Positions 12,151 through 21,839 of a stretch of DNA of 64,000 nucleotides are shown here, in pieces (the first letter of the stretch is position 1; the number at the start of each line of letters is the position of its first letter). Below the pieces are notes generated by a model. That model had not been told where the DNA came from. It did not search any database and saw only the letters and a program-made list of their open reading frames with translations. The DNA lies in assembly GCF_027595985.1 (NCBI RefSeq), contig NC_073313.1:85170899-85234898 (forward strand), written 5' to 3'. The position numbers were made by a program, and so were the translations under genes. This stretch comes from Sorex araneus. Lineage: Eukaryota > Chordata > Mammalia > Eulipotyphla > Soricidae.

Positions 12151-12497
12151 TACAGGTGTTCCTATGGTTCACACCATATTTGAACCCCATCAAATATGGT
12201 GCAGACATTATGGAAAATGGATAAGTGTCGCTTATGGTCCAGAAAGTGGCCTGGAGCGTGGTGGTGGTTGGGTAGTGGAGGTAGTGGAGGTCGTATAATG
12301 AGGTATTTATCTGGCACAGGTAGGGTGGGTCGTCTGGTTTGATCCCTGGAGCGCCGGAGATTGGAGGAAGCAGACAGAGGATCTTGTTTCTGGGTCTCAT
12401 TGAGCCTGGAGTCCAAGGTCACAAAGTTCTGCTTTACCTGGTTGTATGGGGCTTCACTCATAAAACTCCACCATTAACACCTGCAAAACTTGATGAT

Positions 12498-12672
12498 CAG
12501 GGGCTGAAGCAATATTACACTGGGTAGGACATTTGCTTTGCACTTGGCCAACCCTGATTCAATTCCCAGCATCCCATATGGTCACCCGAGCACTGCCAGT
12601 AGTGATTCCTGAGTGCAGAGCTAGGAGTAACCCCTGAGCATCGCCAGATGTGACCAAAAAAGGAAAAAAAAA
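12498..12672 (+). mobile_element. SINE-A (tRNA-derived)
   Basis: A sense copy, with a head that includes CTGATTCAATTCCCAGCATC, a body with GAGTAACCCCTGAGCATCGC, and an interrupted A-rich tail at about 12655-12672. It lies just beyond the RTE target-site duplication. Confidence 0.9.
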
Positions 12673-12679
12673 CCCTCGA

Positions 12680-14290
12680 TGAACAATGGGGATATTAAAT
12701 AGCTCAGCTGCAGTACAGATAGGGAACAAAATACAGACAGTCCCTGAGACCATCAAAACACTTGAGACTGGTCCATGAGGACCTAAAATCAACACTGACT
12801 GAACTAGCAACAAAACTTAAGCAAGCACTTTGAAAAAAATATTAAGCAATTTCTGGATGACAAATTAACCAACTAAAAGAAGAAAATTTTCAGAGGATGA
12901 GAGATTCGAATACAAATGGAAATGAAGGAGCTAAAAAACACAGTAACAAGCCAGTAAAAAGTCATATTAGCATAATCTCACAGAGGGACAATCATATACA
13001 TGAACTTGAAGACAAAATACAAGCAAGTATTGATAAGGCAGTAGCAAAAGAAAAGAGATAGAAAAGAATGAAAAGAATGCAAGGGAATTAATGAAAAAAT
13101 AAGAATAATCTCTGAATTATAGTAATAACAGATGAGGAAAAGGGGGAAGGGGAAGAAAGAGTGATAGGAGAAATTATAGCTGAGAACTTCTCCAGTCTCT
13201 GGAGGGAAGCAGTTGAACACATTAAAGAGGCCCCCAAAGAGTACCAAGAGGAATAAACTAAACAGAAACAACACCAAGACACATAGTAATCAAAATGACA
13301 AAAACCAAAGAGATGGACAAACTCCGTAAAGTGGCAGGAGAGAAGGAAAAACCTTAAGTATAAGAGAAATAACATATGAATAGCCACAGATCTCCCATAT
13401 GAAATGGTAGAGGTGAGAAAAGAAGAGTAGAATGCCTCATTCAAATTACTGAATGAAAGAAGCATTCAACCAAAACTCCACTATCCTGCAAAGCTTTCAT
13501 TTATATGGGAGAGAGTGATAAAACCATTCTCAGAAAAACAAGAGTTGCTGACATTTGTGATAACTAAATTGTTCGTAAGTGAACTGCTGAAAGGCTAGTT
13601 ATATAAACCAAATAGTCAATTGTAGAAGCAACTACCCTACACAGTAAAATGGTAACAATATTCTTGAATGCCAATGGACTAAACTCTCCCATTAAAAGGC
13701 ACAGAGTGGTAGGATGAAACAGGAAATAAAATTCATGCATTTCCTGCTTACAGGAATTACAACTAGAATCACAGGATGAACACTGGCTCAGAGTAAAGGA
13801 ATAGGAAACAATCACACAGGCCTATGGAAAACAAAAGAAGCTTGGACAGCCATAATTATATCAGACCAAATTATATCCAACCAAAAGAAAATAATTAGAG
13901 ACAGGGATGGACACTATTTCCTGATTAAGGTAACAGTAGAGCAAGAAGTACTAACTCTTAATCAACATACACTCAACAAACATTGAGTCAGCAAATTTTG
14001 AAAGGGTTTTGCTCACAAATTCAGAGAAATATAATAGAACTGGGAGAATCCAACACATCACTGCCACCGCTGAATAGATCCACTAGACAGAATACCAGCA
14101 AAGACACAAAAGCCCCAAATGAGAAACTAAGAGAGGTAGAATTAATAGATTCATATAGGCTCTTCCATCCTCAAAAAGCCGAATACACATTCTTCTCTAG
14201 TGTATATGTAACATATTCCAGGATGGATCACACTTTAGGACTTTAGCCTAACTTACATAAATTCACAAACATAAGAATCATACCAAACAC
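12680..14290 (+). mobile_element. Old L1: ORF1 and start of ORF2
   Basis: A sense L1 remnant. ORF1-like coiled-coil coding sequence spans about 12820-13240, an ORF1 C-terminal block about 13400-13560, and the ORF2 endonuclease start is near 13650 (the expected asparagine- and glycine-rich LNVNGLN-type block is partly preserved). The endonuclease region continues to about 14250 with a YTFFSSVYVTYSRMDH block. Stops and frameshifts are frequent. The 3' part is missing here. Confidence 0.75.
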
Positions 14291-14309
14291 ATCTAGTCTT
14301 AAGGTGGCC

Positions 14310-14870
14310 CTTTTAGTTCTTCTTGTAAAAGATTTGAGTCTAAGAACTTGAGATTTTTTTTACTACATCCCACCATTGTCTTCAGGTCTAGTGGTTTGAA
14401 TTTGGTTAATCTGACATAAATCTTAAGGATGCACCTTTATAATTCATTTTCTTTTTTGATGTTGCTGCTTTCAATATTCTGTCTCTACCTAAGGTTTCTG
14501 TCATTCTGATTAAGATGTGTCTTAGAGTACTTTTATTTGCATCTTTTTTTGTGGGTACCCTTCAGGCCTCCTGAATCTGGGTGAATGCACTCTCAAACCC
14601 TTGGAATTTCTCCACAATGATGTCTTTGATTGTTGCTTCTTCATCAAAGTTCTCTTCCTGGTGCTCTGGAATGCTGATGATTCTGATGTTGTTTATCTTG
14701 GATTTGTCCCCGGATTCTCTTGACAGTTGTTGGTTTATTTTGAGGTATTTTTGTCCTTCTTCTTGTTTGGAGGTTTCTACGCCTCATCTTGGAGCCGACT
14801 GATTCTTTTCTCAGCAGTATTTACTCTGATGGTGAGACCTTCCATTGATTTTTTTCAATTTGCCTATTAA
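14310..14870 (-). mobile_element. L1 ORF1 segment, inverted
   Basis: The minus strand reads L1 ORF1: on the plus strand TACATCCCACCATTGTCTTC and TAAGGATGCACCTTTATAAT match the antisense ORF1 of the L1 at 44.5-44.6 kb. It lies head to head with the upstream sense L1 and next to a sense ORF2 3' piece, so it could be the inverted half of a twin-primed insertion. Confidence 0.8.
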
Positions 14871-14879
14871 GTATTATAA

Positions 14880-15870
14880 AAACAAACCAAAAAACTAGAA
14901 ATTGAGTTTACATATGACCCAGCAATTCTTATCCTGGGAAGATACTCTAGGGGTACAAAACTACAATGCAGAAGTCATCTGCACTCCTAAGTTCATTGTA
15001 ACACTATTCAAAATTGTCAGAATTTGGAAACAACCCATGTTTTCGAGAAAAGGTGGCTGGATAAAGAAAGTATGGTACACCTGTACAATAGTTTTTGTTG
15101 TTGTTTTAGGACTACACCCAACTGTGCTCAGGGATTACTCCTGGCTTGTACTCAGGGATCACTCCTGGGAGAGATCAGGGTACAATATGAGATGCCAGGA
15201 ATCAAATCTGGGTCAGCTTGGTGTAAGGTAAATGCCCTCCCCATCACACTATCACTTCAGCTTTAGGAAAATCCACACAATGGAATACTATGCATCAATT
15301 AGGAAAAACAAAGTCATGAAATTAGCTTAAACATGGATGAACATGGAGAGCATTATGCTGAGTGAAATGAGTCAGACAGAGAGGGACAGACAGAATGATG
15401 GCACTCATTCGTGAGATATAAACAACACAGCATAAAACTGCTCAAATACAGTATAAACGAGGGCCAAAAGGATTGTTCCATAGTAGGAAGCTTGCCACAA
15501 GTGTAGAGGGGTAGGTGGAGTACAGTTAGGACAGATAAGGGACCACTATGAAATGATAACTGGAAATGATCACTGGACAAGAACTGAGTGCTGAAAGGAG
15601 ATAAAGTGACAAACATTAAAACATGATAACCTTTCAGCAACAGTATTTCAAACTGCTGTGCATAAAAGGAAAAAGGAGAGAGAGACAAGAAAAGAAAAGT
15701 CTGCCATTGAGGCAAGCTATTGGAGGGTGGTTGGGAGAGAAACTGGGGATGGGACACTGTCAGTAGGAAATGTACACTGGTGAAGGAATGGGTGTTGGAA
15801 GATTCTATGACTGAGAAACAATCGTACAACTTTGTAATTGTGTATCTTACAATGATTCAATAAAAATTAT
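14880..15870 (+). mobile_element. L1 ORF2 3' part and 3' UTR
   Basis: A sense L1 3' portion. The ORF2 C-terminal region (about 14890-15090 and 15265-15415) is split by a SINE-A. A 3' UTR follows, and the end at about 15840-15870 has the family's ATGATTCAATAAAAATTAT terminus. The frame is degenerate. Confidence 0.82.
15091..15262 (-). mobile_element. SINE-A inside L1, antisense
   Basis: An antisense SINE that interrupts the L1 ORF2 end. The T-rich side (TTTTTGTTGTTGTTTTAGGA) is its tail; CAAATCTGGGTCAGCTTGGT is the decayed B-box region. L1 coding sequence resumes just after it. Confidence 0.87.
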
Positions 15871-15879
15871 CTGTATCAC

Positions 15880-16235
15880 TAATCATCTGGGATATGTAAA
15901 TCAAAACACCATGAGGTATCATCTCACATCTTAGTGACTGGTACACATCAAAAAAGAACATGAACAACCAGTACTGACATGGATGCAAGAGGAAAGGGAC
16001 TCTTATTCACTTGTAGTGGGAATGCCAACTGGTTCAGACTTTCTGGTAACAATACAGACATTTCTTTTAAAATCTAGAAATCGAGCTTCCATTTGACACA
16101 GCAACTGCACTTCTTGGATTACACCCCAAGGACCTTACAACAAAATGGTTAAAATATACTTGCTCCCATATGTTCTTTGCAGCACTATCCACAATAGACA
16201 AAATCTGGAAAAAATATGCATCCAAGAATGGATGA
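15880..16235 (+). mobile_element. L1 ORF2 fragment, sense arm
   Basis: A sense L1 ORF2 3' piece that includes TCAAAACACCATGAGGTATC and the following C-terminal region up to about 16210. It is immediately followed by an antisense copy of the same region. Confidence 0.82.
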
Positions 16236-16244
16236 ATGTTCTAG

Positions 16245-17000
16245 GGCACGGGTATTTTTCAGATTCTGAGTATTGTAAATATTGCTACAATAAACATATA
16301 AGTGTAGATGTCATTTCTGTATGTTTTGCATCTCCGAGATATATTCCCAGAAGTAGTATTGCTGGGTCAAATGGGAGTTCAATTTCTAGTTTTTTTTTTG
16401 AGAAACATCCATATTGATTTCCAAAAAGGATAAACCAGCTAGCATTCCCATGAGCAGTGAAGGAGAGTCCCCATCTCTCCACATCCATGCCAACACTGCT
16501 TGCATTTGTTCTTTTGGATGTGTGCCAGTCTCTGTGGTGTGAGATGTTATTTCATTGTTGTTTTGATTTGCATATCCCTGATGATTAGTGACGAAGAGCA
16601 TTTTTTCATGTACCTTTTAGCCATTTGGATTTCCCCTTTCAGAAAATTTCTGTTCATTTGATCACCCCATTTTCTGATGGGGTTGGATGCTTTCTTCTTG
16701 TAGAGTTCAACCAGTGCCTTGTATATCCTTGATATTAACCCCTTTTCAGAAGGGTATTGGGTGACCATCCTTTCCCATTCTGTAAATTGTCTTTATACTG
16801 GGGTCACTGTTTCTTTTGAGGTGAAGAAGCATCTTTGCTTAAGATAGTCCCATTTGTTTATCTCTGTTTCCACTTGCTCGGTAAGTGGTGTTTCATCTTT
16901 GAAGATACCTTTAGCTTCAATGTCGTGGAGGATTTTGCTGACCTTTTCTTTGATGTACTTTATGAATTCTAGTCTGATGTTGAGGTCTTTAACTCATTTA
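16245..17000 (-). mobile_element. L1 ORF2 fragment, antisense arm
   Basis: An antisense L1 ORF2 fragment with no 3' UTR. The minus strand contains the region read as [26 protein letters not shown] residues (16690-16740) and continues to a NINKWDY-like block near 16850-16870. Together with the previous fragment it forms a large imperfect inverted repeat. Confidence 0.85.
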
Positions 17001-17130
17001 ACTCGTTAGAAATAAAAATAATAAAAATAAAGTAATTTGAAAATACAAATACAAAGTAGAATAACTAAAATGATATATCCACCAAAATGGGATCACACAG
17101 AAGACTTATGCTGAGAAAGCAAAATAATCA

Positions 17131-17195
17131 GTGGTGGCTTTGGCAGCACAAATACTAAAACTGGAAAGATACAGAGAAGATTAGCATGGCCTCCT
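17131..17195 (+). pseudogene. RNU6 pseudogene: U6 snRNA pseudogene, 5' part only
   Basis: The first roughly 62 nt of U6 are recognisable: GGCAGCACAAATACTAAAAC and AGAAGATTAGCATGGCCTCC match U6 positions of about 12-62 with few changes. The 3' half of U6 is absent. U6 is a spliceosomal RNA that L1 enzymes often reverse-transcribe. It is followed directly by an L1 3' end in the opposite orientation. No functional promoter is evident in the AT-rich upstream DNA. Confidence 0.85.
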
Positions 17196-17204
17196 GAATA
17201 TATT

Positions 17205-17745
17205 CCTTTTCACTCTCTCTCTCTTTTTTGGGTGTTATAGTTTGCAATACAGGTAGTAAGTGGCCATCATGTTTGGACTATAGTTTACTTTTAGCACGCA
17301 CCCCCCATCCAAAGCGATACTTCCAAGCATCCTTCCCTCAGCTGCCTTTTTCACTGGCATGTGAGACTGGCTTACAAGCCATGGAGGAATCCTCCTGACC
17401 CATATCCCTACTATCCTTGGGTGTTAGTCTCCCACTATGTTACTTTATATTCCACAAATGAGTGAAGTCATCCTATGTCTGTCCCTCTCTTTCTGACTAA
17501 TTTCACTTACATGATACTCTCCATACCGATACACTTGTATACAAATTTCATGACTCCATCTTTTCTAACAGCTATGTAGTATTCCATTGTGTAGATATAC
17601 CGAGCTTCTTTAATGAGTCATCTTTCTTGGGTACTCGTTTTTTTCCATATTCTGGCTATTGTAAATAGTGTTGCAATAAACATACAAGTGCAGATATCAT
17701 TTCTACTGTACTTTTTGCACCTCCAGGATATATTCCCAGAAATGC
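17205..17745 (-). mobile_element. L1 3' end, 5'-truncated, antisense
   Basis: The minus strand carries the ORF2 C-terminus (about 17745-17455) and a 3' UTR ending in pyrimidine-rich DNA on the plus strand near 17208-17235. It matches the antisense L1 3' regions at 0.8-1.2 and 57.5-57.9 kb. Confidence 0.86.
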
Positions 17746-17779
17746 GCACCATATTTTTTAAAAGAAAGAAAGAAAATAA

Positions 17780-18240
17780 TAATAATGAACAAACTTGAAG
17801 CTAGATTTCTATAGATAATGTAAAACAGGGACGAAAATTTTAAGAAAGAATTAATGAATGAGTAAATGAATGAATAAAGAAGTCACAGTACACATACATA
17901 GTGGCATATTACTGAGCCATAAGAAAAGATAAAGTTATAAAATTTGCTGCGACCTGGAGGGACCTGGAGAGTATCATTTAGAGTGAAGTTAGCCAGAGAG
18001 AGAAAGAATGACACAAAATGATCTCTCTCATATCCTGAGTTTAAAGAAACATAATAACAAATACCCAAAGACAATGAAAACTACAAACATGGGAACTGGT
18101 ATTCAGTTAGAAACATGTCACTTTAGGAGACTGGGGGATAGGACAGGGTGGGGGACAATATTTATGGTTGAGGGAAGCATTCAACTTGTAAGATTGCGCT
18201 GAAAGGTGGTAGAGTGTTATGTATGAAACCCCACAGGCAA
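17780..18240 (+). mobile_element. Old L1 3' fragment (probable)
   Basis: A sense, diverged ORF2 C-terminal block around 17880-18050 with GAGAGTATCATTTAGAGTGA and GACACAAAATGATCTCTCTC, followed by a 3' UTR-like stretch. The extent is approximate. Confidence 0.5.
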
Positions 18241-18270
18241 CAATACAGTACTGTAAACTACAGTGCCACG

Positions 18271-18273
<3 letters not shown>

Positions 18274-18342
<69 letters not shown>
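18274..18342. repeat. (AT)n then (AG)n microsatellite
   Basis: About 42 bp of pure AT dinucleotide repeat (18274-18315) switches directly into about 26 bp of AG repeat. It abuts the 5' side of a SINE-A. Confidence 0.97.
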
Positions 18343-18347
<5 letters not shown>

Positions 18348-18500
18348 CGGGAGACACAGGACAGCGGGTAGGTGCTGGCCTTGCACACGGCCAACAATGC
18401 GGGTTCAATCCCTGGCATCACATATGGTCCCCCAAGCACCTTTAGGAGTGAGCCCTGAGCACTGCTGGGTATGTCCCCCAACAAAACAAGAAACACAGGA
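18343..18500 (+). mobile_element. SINE-A (tRNA-derived)
   Basis: A sense SINE with GCGGGTTCAATCCCTGGCAT, CATATGGTCCCCCAAGCACC and AGCCCTGAGCACTGCTGGGT, and an interrupted A-rich end. The head is fused to the preceding AG microsatellite. Confidence 0.9.
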
Positions 18501-18631
18501 ACAAGAATAAATTTGAGGGAAAAAATTGCATACTTTCAAGATATTCTGGATAAACTAAGTACCATCAAGTTCATTTCACCTTTTTTAACCTTATTATTGA
18601 AAGGTTCAAATTTAAAAACAAAAAGAAGAAA

Positions 18632-18780
18632 ATAGTGTTTGCCTTGCATGTGGCAGACCAGGGTTTGATCCCTGGAATCCAGTAAGGTCTCTGAGAACCA
18701 TCAGCAGTAACTGCAGAGTGCAAAGCCAGGAATAACCTCTGAGCACCGCCAGGTGTGGGCCCCAAACAAAAACTGAAACA
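18632..18780 (+). mobile_element. SINE-A, 5'-truncated
   Basis: This sense copy starts inside the head at about GTTTGCCTTGCATGTGGCAG. The body and the GCACCGCCAGGTGTGGGCCC end are clear. Confidence 0.87.
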
Positions 18781-18784
18781 AAAG

Positions 18785-19330
18785 GTTCAAAGAGACCTTT
18801 CCCTGGCCCTGTACTTCTAGTGTTGGTTCAGACCACTGAAAAAATCAAGAAATTTGGGAATGGGGAGATAAAATACAGTATCTCTCCACAATGGAAGACA
18901 AGCCAAGTATAAAGAGGAAATTAGCCAAGTTCTTTTACAGACCCAAGTGAAATAAGCATCCTCACATATGTCAAGGACACACACCCAGAGAAAGCCCCGC
19001 TGCCATGTATCAGGCAAGAGACACGTTTGCTCATGTCACCTAGAGAACACCCGTGATCTATACCTACGCCGGTGTCCCTGTATGCCAGTGACCTACATAC
19101 GTACATTAGGATGCAAGAACTGGTCGTATCAGTTGTGTGTGGACAAAGACTTGGCTACACATCTGTGTAGTTTGTTTAACCATGCCAGTGTATTAACCGA
19201 GCTTACACAGGAGTCTCCGGACACACACACATACATGTTCTGCATGTGCTCGGCCACACCTAGAGGCGCTCCAGGGGACCAGGTGGCTCTGGTGCTAGAA
19301 TCCAGGCCACGCGCCCCAGCCCTGTGAGCT
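18785..19330. other. Unassigned, relatively GC-rich DNA
   Basis: There is no gene I recognise. The frames here are short and unlike any family I know. The last 80 bp may include a badly decayed antisense SINE-A, but that is weak. Confidence 0.35.
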
Positions 19331-20690
19331 ACTCTTGGAACTAGGATTTGGGGGGAAAAAAGGTATCTTCAAAGATGACACGGAACTAAACAATCTAATA
19401 AAAACAGAGATCAACAAATGGGACTACATTAAACTAAAAAGCTTCTGCACCGCAAAAGATACAGTGACCAGAATACAAAGACTATCTACAGAATGGGAAA
19501 GGATATTTACACAATACCCATCAGATAAGGGGTTAATATCAATGGTATATAAAGCACTGGTTGAACTCTACAAGAAGAAAACATCCAACCCCATCAAAAA
19601 ATGGGGCGAAGAACAGAAACTTTACCAAGGAAGAGATACGAATGGCCAAAAGGCACATGAAAAAATGCTCTACATCACTAATCGTCAGAGAGATGCAGAT
19701 CAAAACAACCATGAGATACCACCTCACACCACAGAGACTAGCACACATCCAAAAGAACAAAAGCAACCGCTGTTGGAGAGGATGTGGGGAGAAAGGGACC
19801 CTTCTACACTGCTGGTGGGAATGCCGGCTAGTTCAGCCCTTTTGGAAAACAGTATGGACGATTCTCAAAAAACTAGAGGTTGGGCTCCCATTTGACCCAG
19901 CAATACCACTGCTGGGAATATATCCCAGAAAAGCCAAAAAGTATAGTCGAAGTGACATATGCACTTATATGTTCACCGCAGCACTGTTTACAATAGCCAG
20001 AATCTGGAAAAAACCCGAGTGCCCTAGAACAGATGACTGGTTGAAGAAACTCTGGTACATCTATACAATGGAATACTATGCAGCTGTTAGAAAAAATGAG
20101 GTCATGACGTTTGCATATAAGTGGATCAACATGGAAAGTATCATGTTAAGTGAAATGAGTCAGAAAGAGAGAGACAGACATAGAAAGATTGCACTCATCT
20201 GTGGAATATAGAATAATAGACTATAAGACTAATGCCCAAGAATAGTAGAAATAAGTACCAGGAGGTTGTCTCCATGGCTTGGAGGCTGGTCTCTCATTCT
20301 GGGTAACTCAGGGAAGGGACCACCAAGTAAAATGTGGTTGGAGGTCATGTGGAGGAAGGGTGATGTGGGCCGCCGAATACAGACTAGAGACTGAACACAA
20401 TGGCCACTCAACACCTTTATTGCAAGCCACAACACCTAATCAGAGAGAGAGAACAAAAGGGAATACCCTGCCATAGTGGCAGGGTGGGGTGGGGGGAGAT
20501 GGGACTGGGGAGGGGGGAAGGATGTTGGGTTTACTGGTGGTGGAGAATGGGCACTGGTGAAGGGATGGGTTATCGAACTTTGTATGGGGGAAACATGAGC
20601 AAAAAGATGTATGGATCTGTAACTGTACCCTCACGATGACTCTCTAATTAAAAATAAACTAATAAAAAAAAGAAAACAAAAAAACTATGT
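19331..20690 (+). mobile_element. 5'-truncated L1, relatively young
   Basis: A sense L1 of about 1.36 kb: the ORF2 C-terminal third, a 3' UTR (20212-20640) and an A-rich end. Long frames survive, so it is among the least damaged L1 pieces here. Its 3' UTR (AAAATGTGGTTGGAGGTCAT and following) differs from that of the L1 at 28-34.5 kb. Confidence 0.92.
19335..20211 (+). pseudogene. L1 ORF2 C-terminal third, one frameshift
   Basis: Two overlapping frames (19335-19895 and 19561-20211) together cover roughly the last 290 residues of ORF2, so at least one frameshift lies near 19.6-19.9 kb. The region includes the cysteine-rich C-terminal domain ([18 protein letters not shown] at about 19770-19823) known to bind RNA in L1, and ends in ALICGI. 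The endonuclease and reverse-transcriptase domains are absent because of 5' truncation. Confidence 0.9.
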
Positions 20691-21398
20691 TTAAAAAAAG
20701 CACAAAGCAGCTAAGTCAGGAGCCGATTTGCCCTTCAGTGGCCAGGCCCAGAGACGTCTAGTTTTTGGGACTCACAACCACGGGCACAGGGGATGGTCCC
20801 CTGCCCGGGCCCCTCCTGCCCCTCAAACATGAGTTTGAAGTAGCAGTATGTCAGATACTCTCTGTCACCATGGGTGTCCTGGTGGTTACCTATAATTCCT
20901 GGTATCTTGTTTCCAGTGACCTCCCCACCTCCCTTCAACCATCACCGCTGTTGCAGTGACACAAGAGTCCCACACACACCACACAGTGGGGCTTGCTGTG
21001 TTCGCCACGTTTGCACTCAGATGGTAGTGAAGTTGCCTTGGTGTTGGCCGTGGCTCGGCAGAGGTCACAGTTCCCAGGCGGGGCGTTTGATCCTGGTTCC
21101 AGTATGGCCAGAAATTGCTGGATCAGACAGCAGAGTTGCCAGGATCGTACGCCACGTATGGGGGACGCTGGGGGTAGGGATTCATGGCCTTTGGCCTTTA
21201 AAGGCAGGCACTCGGCCCTCCACGATTGCTCCAAGGCTGGGACTAATCCTTTTGATCAGTCTGGGGATAAAGGACCTCAGAAATGAGCTTGTGCAGGTGT
21301 GTCTTTAAGATATATGTAGAGGGAAAGTGCTGTGTCTGTGGAACTCGACTCTATAGTTACGTTTTCTTCTTGGAGTTTTGGCCAACCGACCTTTGTTC
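20691..21398. other. Unassigned GC-richer single-copy-like DNA
   Basis: This stretch shows no similarity to the SINE, L1 or RTE families of the window. It has several medium-length frames on both strands (for example 20874-21308 on plus and 20935-21234 on minus), none of which I recognise. A processed pseudogene or an old unique element are both possible. Confidence 0.35.
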
Positions 21399-21650
21399 AT
21401 GCTGGAGAGATAGCACAGCAGATAGGGCGTTTGCCTTGCACGCGGCCGACCCAGGTTCGATTCCTCCGCCCCTCTTGGAGTGCCCGGCAAGCTACCAAGA
21501 TTATCCCACCCGCACGACAGAGCCTGGCAAGCTCCCTGTGGCGTATCTGATATGCCAAAAACAGTAACCACAAGTCTCACAATGGAGACATTACTGGTGC
21601 CTGCGCAAACAAATTGATGGGCAATGGGATGACAGTGATACAGTGATATA
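21399..21650 (+). mobile_element. SINE-B (tRNA head, RTE tail)
   Basis: A well-preserved sense copy: GCTGGAGAGATAGCACAGCA (A-box area), CCCAGGTTCGATTCCTCC (B-box), CCCGGCAAGCTACC body, CAGTAACCACAAGTCTCACA, and a GTGATACAGTGAT tail followed by a short AT repeat. Confidence 0.95.
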
Positions 21651-21654
21651 TATA

Positions 21655-21790
21655 CATGCATATGTGAAAGACCCTCTTGTAAAAGCAGACTGCTGGATTG
21701 GTGGAGGGAAGTAAACACAGGTGAAGGGATTAGTGTCAATACATTGTATACCTGAAACCCAGTCATAAATAATTTTGCAGTTTCAAAATT
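21655..21790 (+). mobile_element. L1 3' UTR end (probable)
   Basis: Contains GGTGAAGGGATTAGTGTCAA and CATTGTATACCTGAAACCCA, as in the 3' end of L1 copies in this window. It is short and has no coding part. Confidence 0.5.
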
Positions 21791-21839
21791 GCAGAATTTG
21801 GAGACAAAATATTTTAATTTTTAAAATCATACACCAGGG

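Larger units (their letters stand above)
9098..12460 (-). mobile_element. Complete RTE-clade LINE with 15-bp TSD
   Basis: The insertion is bounded by a perfect 15-bp duplication, TAAAACTCCACCATT, at 9083-9097 and 12461-12475. The element is therefore 3,363 bp and antisense. Its 5' end is at 12460 and its 3' end at 9098. The minus-strand order is: a 5' region (12460-12150), a segment homologous to the SINE-B body (about 12140-11930), one degenerate endonuclease/reverse-transcriptase ORF (about 11900-9160), and a very short 3' end. The lack of a long 3' UTR and of a poly(A) tail fits the RTE clade. Many stops and frameshifts make it inactive. The clade assignment comes from the SETWA..KQDE-type C-terminal block and the RQGDTISLKLFS block. 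Confidence 0.9.

Noticed and set aside
17131..17195. A functional U6 snRNA gene
   Set aside because: The 3' half and the terminator are missing and no upstream promoter elements can be seen.
19335..20211. An active L1
   Set aside because: Although frames are long, the copy is 5'-truncated, lacks the endonuclease and reverse transcriptase domains, and has a frameshift.
20874..21308. A 144-residue plus-strand frame as a host gene
   Set aside because: No recognisable domain, and equally long frames exist on the other strand; I left the segment unassigned.
21420..21470. tRNA genes suggested by A-box and B-box sequences
   Set aside because: They are the heads of SINE-A and SINE-B copies. They lack a full cloverleaf and are followed by SINE bodies every time.
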